Shown here: positions 20,347 to 21,687 of the stretch, piece after piece | How positions within the stretch are numbered: position 1 is the first letter of the stretch | How the letters are laid out: every line of letters begins with the position of its first letter | Source: Streptomyces griseus subsp. griseus | Lineage (GTDB): Bacteria > Actinomycetota > Actinomycetes > Streptomycetales > Streptomycetaceae | NCBI RefSeq assembly: GCF_000720255.1 | Contig: NZ_JOJE01000072.1 | Span: 1 to 21,687 of the forward strand | Direction: 5' to 3' | DNA: 21,687 nucleotides | The notes under the pieces: generated by a model | Databases searched by the model: none | What the model saw: the letters and a program-made list of their open reading frames with translations, nothing else | What the model was told of the DNA's origin: nothing | Program-made: the position numbers and the translations under genes

Positions 20347-21687
20347 GGGCTCGCCACCTGAAGGTCGATCAGCGGGCTGTCGAGGTTGAATCGGGCGATC
20401 TCGTCGGCGGCGAGGGTGAGGTTCTCGCCCACGGACAGTTCTTCGGCGTTGCCGTACACCGCGCCGCCGAAGCCGACCTCGCCGAAGACGGGGGCGCCGC
20501 GGCGTAGCCGCAGGTTCTGCACGTCGACCACTCCGGCGACCGACCGGGCGGTTAGCACCAGGTCGGAGTGGAGGACGCCGCGGCCCAGGCGTAGCCGCTC
20601 CACCCCGGCGTGGACGGCGCCAAGGATCTCGCCGCGGATGGCGTCCGGGTCGTGGCCAGGCTGGACCACCAGGGTGGTGCGGATGCCGACCTCGACCTGG
20701 TTGGCGGGCCTGATGTCGGGGAAGACGGAGACCGGCCGCCATTGCCGCACCACGTCGACCACCGCCGGGTGGATGGCCGGGATGTCGCCCTCGTCCGGGA
20801 ACCAGGGCCAGCCCGGTTCGGGGGCGACGACGATGTCGAAGAAGTACGGGGAGCCGGTGCGGCGTCCGGGGGTGAACTCGTGCTCGCCGAACAGGTAGCT
20901 GTTGAAGGTGGCCCGGGAGGTGTCGATTCCGCCGAGTGGGTCGAAGACCGCGGCATCACGGACTCCGGGGACATCGAGGATCTGGGCGAGTACGGCGTCC
21001 CGGGTCCACACGGTGCGGGGGACGCCGAGCAGGCGGGTGCGGTGGACGTCGTCGGCTTCGAGGAAGTCGCCGCCGCTGATCGGAGCTTGGTTGGCGAGGG
21101 TGACGGTGGCCGGGCCGAGGTTGAGGTGGACGCGGGCCCATTGCGGTTCGAGTACGAGGTTCGCCCCTGCGGGCAGGTTGCCGCCCGGTCCGCGCTCGAC
21201 TGCCTGGACGCCGACCGTGGCGGTAGTGGCGGTGCTGGCGAGGGTGGCGGTGGCGGTGGTGCGCAGCTTGACGACGGGGTGGTCGGGGGTGGGGGTGGCG
21301 GCGGTGCGCACGAGGGTGCCCTGGGGCAGGACGACGGCACGGTCCGGGCCGGGGGTGTGCACGGTGAGGGTGACTTCGCCGGTGGCCCGCAGCTGCCTGC
21401 GTTCCTGGCCGAGCTCGTTGCCGAGGAGGGTGAGCGCGTCGCCCTGCGCGGTGGTGACGAAGTTGGCGTAGTACTGGTTCTCCAGGGAGCGCCAGAGTTC
21501 CTGGACGTGGACGGCCGCGGCGTCGAGCACTTTGCGCAGCGCGGAGCCGGAGGTCAGGTCGACGTCGCTGCCGAACATGGTCCGGGCGCGGGCCTGTTGG
21601 TCGGCCACGATCTGGTCGATGCCCTTGACGACGAAGCCGTCCGGGGTCACGCCGTAGCCGTCGGCGGCGGGCGGGGCGGGGTCGGCC
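20343..21687 (-). CDS. Baseplate J-like protein (partial)
   Basis: The frame is open to the window edge; at least 448 residues are present, beginning ADPAPPAADGYGVTPDGFVV. GTG at 21650 could start it, but baseplate J proteins usually have the YGVTPDGF segment inside, so the real start is probably outside. Typical features are the N-terminal VVKGIDQIVADQQARARTMF and LTSGSALRKVLDAAAV, the GDALTLLGNELGQERR segment, PQGTLVRTAA and GPGGNLPAGA in the middle, and late VRDAAVFDP and GVVDVQNLRL. The J protein forms the baseplate wedge of contractile tails and injection systems. It overlaps the tail-tip gene by 4 nt, implying coupled translation and fixed stoichiometry. Confidence 0.88.
   Translation of the reverse strand, partial: ADPAPPAADGYGVTPDGFVVKGIDQIVADQQARARTMFGSDVDLTSGSALRKVLDAAAVHVQELWRSLENQYYANFVTTAQGDALTLLGNELGQERRQLRATGEVTLTVHTPGPDRAVVLPQGTLVRTAATPTPDHPVVKLRTTATATLASTATTATVGVQAVERGPGGNLPAGANLVLEPQWARVHLNLGPATVTLANQAPISGGDFLEADDVHRTRLLGVPRTVWTRDAVLAQILDVPGVRDAAVFDPLGGIDTSRATFNSYLFGEHEFTPGRRTGSPYFFDIVVAPEPGWPWFPDEGDIPAIHPAVVDVVRQWRPVSVFPDIRPANQVEVGIRTTLVVQPGHDPDAIRGEILGAVHAGVERLRLGRGVLHSDLVLTARSVAGVVDVQNLRLRRGAPVFGEVGFGGAVYGNAEELSVGENLTLAADEIARFNLDSPLIDLQVASP

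Noticed and set aside
20347..20742. Longer N-terminus of the tail-tip protein starting at 20742
   Set aside because: The extra part is arginine/proline-rich out-of-frame translation of the baseplate J gene; MTTDFLDIM at 20346 with the ATGA overlap is the natural start.

Overview
The DNA is very GC-rich, with strong G/C bias at third codon positions. Gene starts carry AGGAGG-type ribosome sites, and the insertion-sequence families look actinobacterial. Together these suggest Streptomyces or a close relative, in an accessory, IS-battered part of the genome. No rRNA, tRNA or CRISPR array was seen.

Left part (1 to about 7.66 kb): a mosaic of mobile elements. Two related IS5-family elements (99-1529 and 4222-6185) have matching terminal repeats and TA flanks. 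Each appears to carry a non-transposition gene between its ends: a VOC/glyoxalase-fold protein in the first, and a complete adenosine deaminase in the second. The cargo lies 3' of the transposase in one and 5' of it in the other. Between them are a small AT-richer gene pair that looks like a toxin tip and immunity protein, a truncated ISAzo13-type transposase, a small ORF split by an in-frame TAG, and a gene with a weak PD-(D/E)XK-like pattern. An IS701/IS4-like element (6189-7655) directly abuts the second IS5 element.

Middle part (7.66 to 10.66 kb): an ordinary efflux locus. A TetR repressor is divergent from a 14-TM DHA2-type MFS exporter, with three inverted repeats in the intergenic space. 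A carboxymuconolactone-decarboxylase/AhpD-like protein follows, and the locus ends in a strong hairpin. The AhpD-like protein has lost the second cysteine and the histidine of the usual redox motif. A third, decayed IS5-family element (10777-11908) carries two frameshifts and separates this locus from the next one.

Right part (11.9 to 21.7 kb): a minus-strand operon of phage-tail-like or contractile-injection-like structural genes, read from the right edge leftwards. It encodes a baseplate J-like protein (running off the window), a 1398-aa composite baseplate/tail-tip protein (tail-I-like N-terminus, LamG-like fold, two copies of a degenerate module, beta-propeller), a 209-aa accessory protein, and two paralogous fibre-like proteins with decapeptide Gly-rich repeats and a shared C-terminal domain. 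A small ORF interrupted by the IS5 element ends the operon. Most junctions overlap by 4 nt or are separated by only a few bases, so the products are probably made together as the baseplate and receptor-binding end of one particle. Sheath, tube and ATPase genes would lie outside the window.
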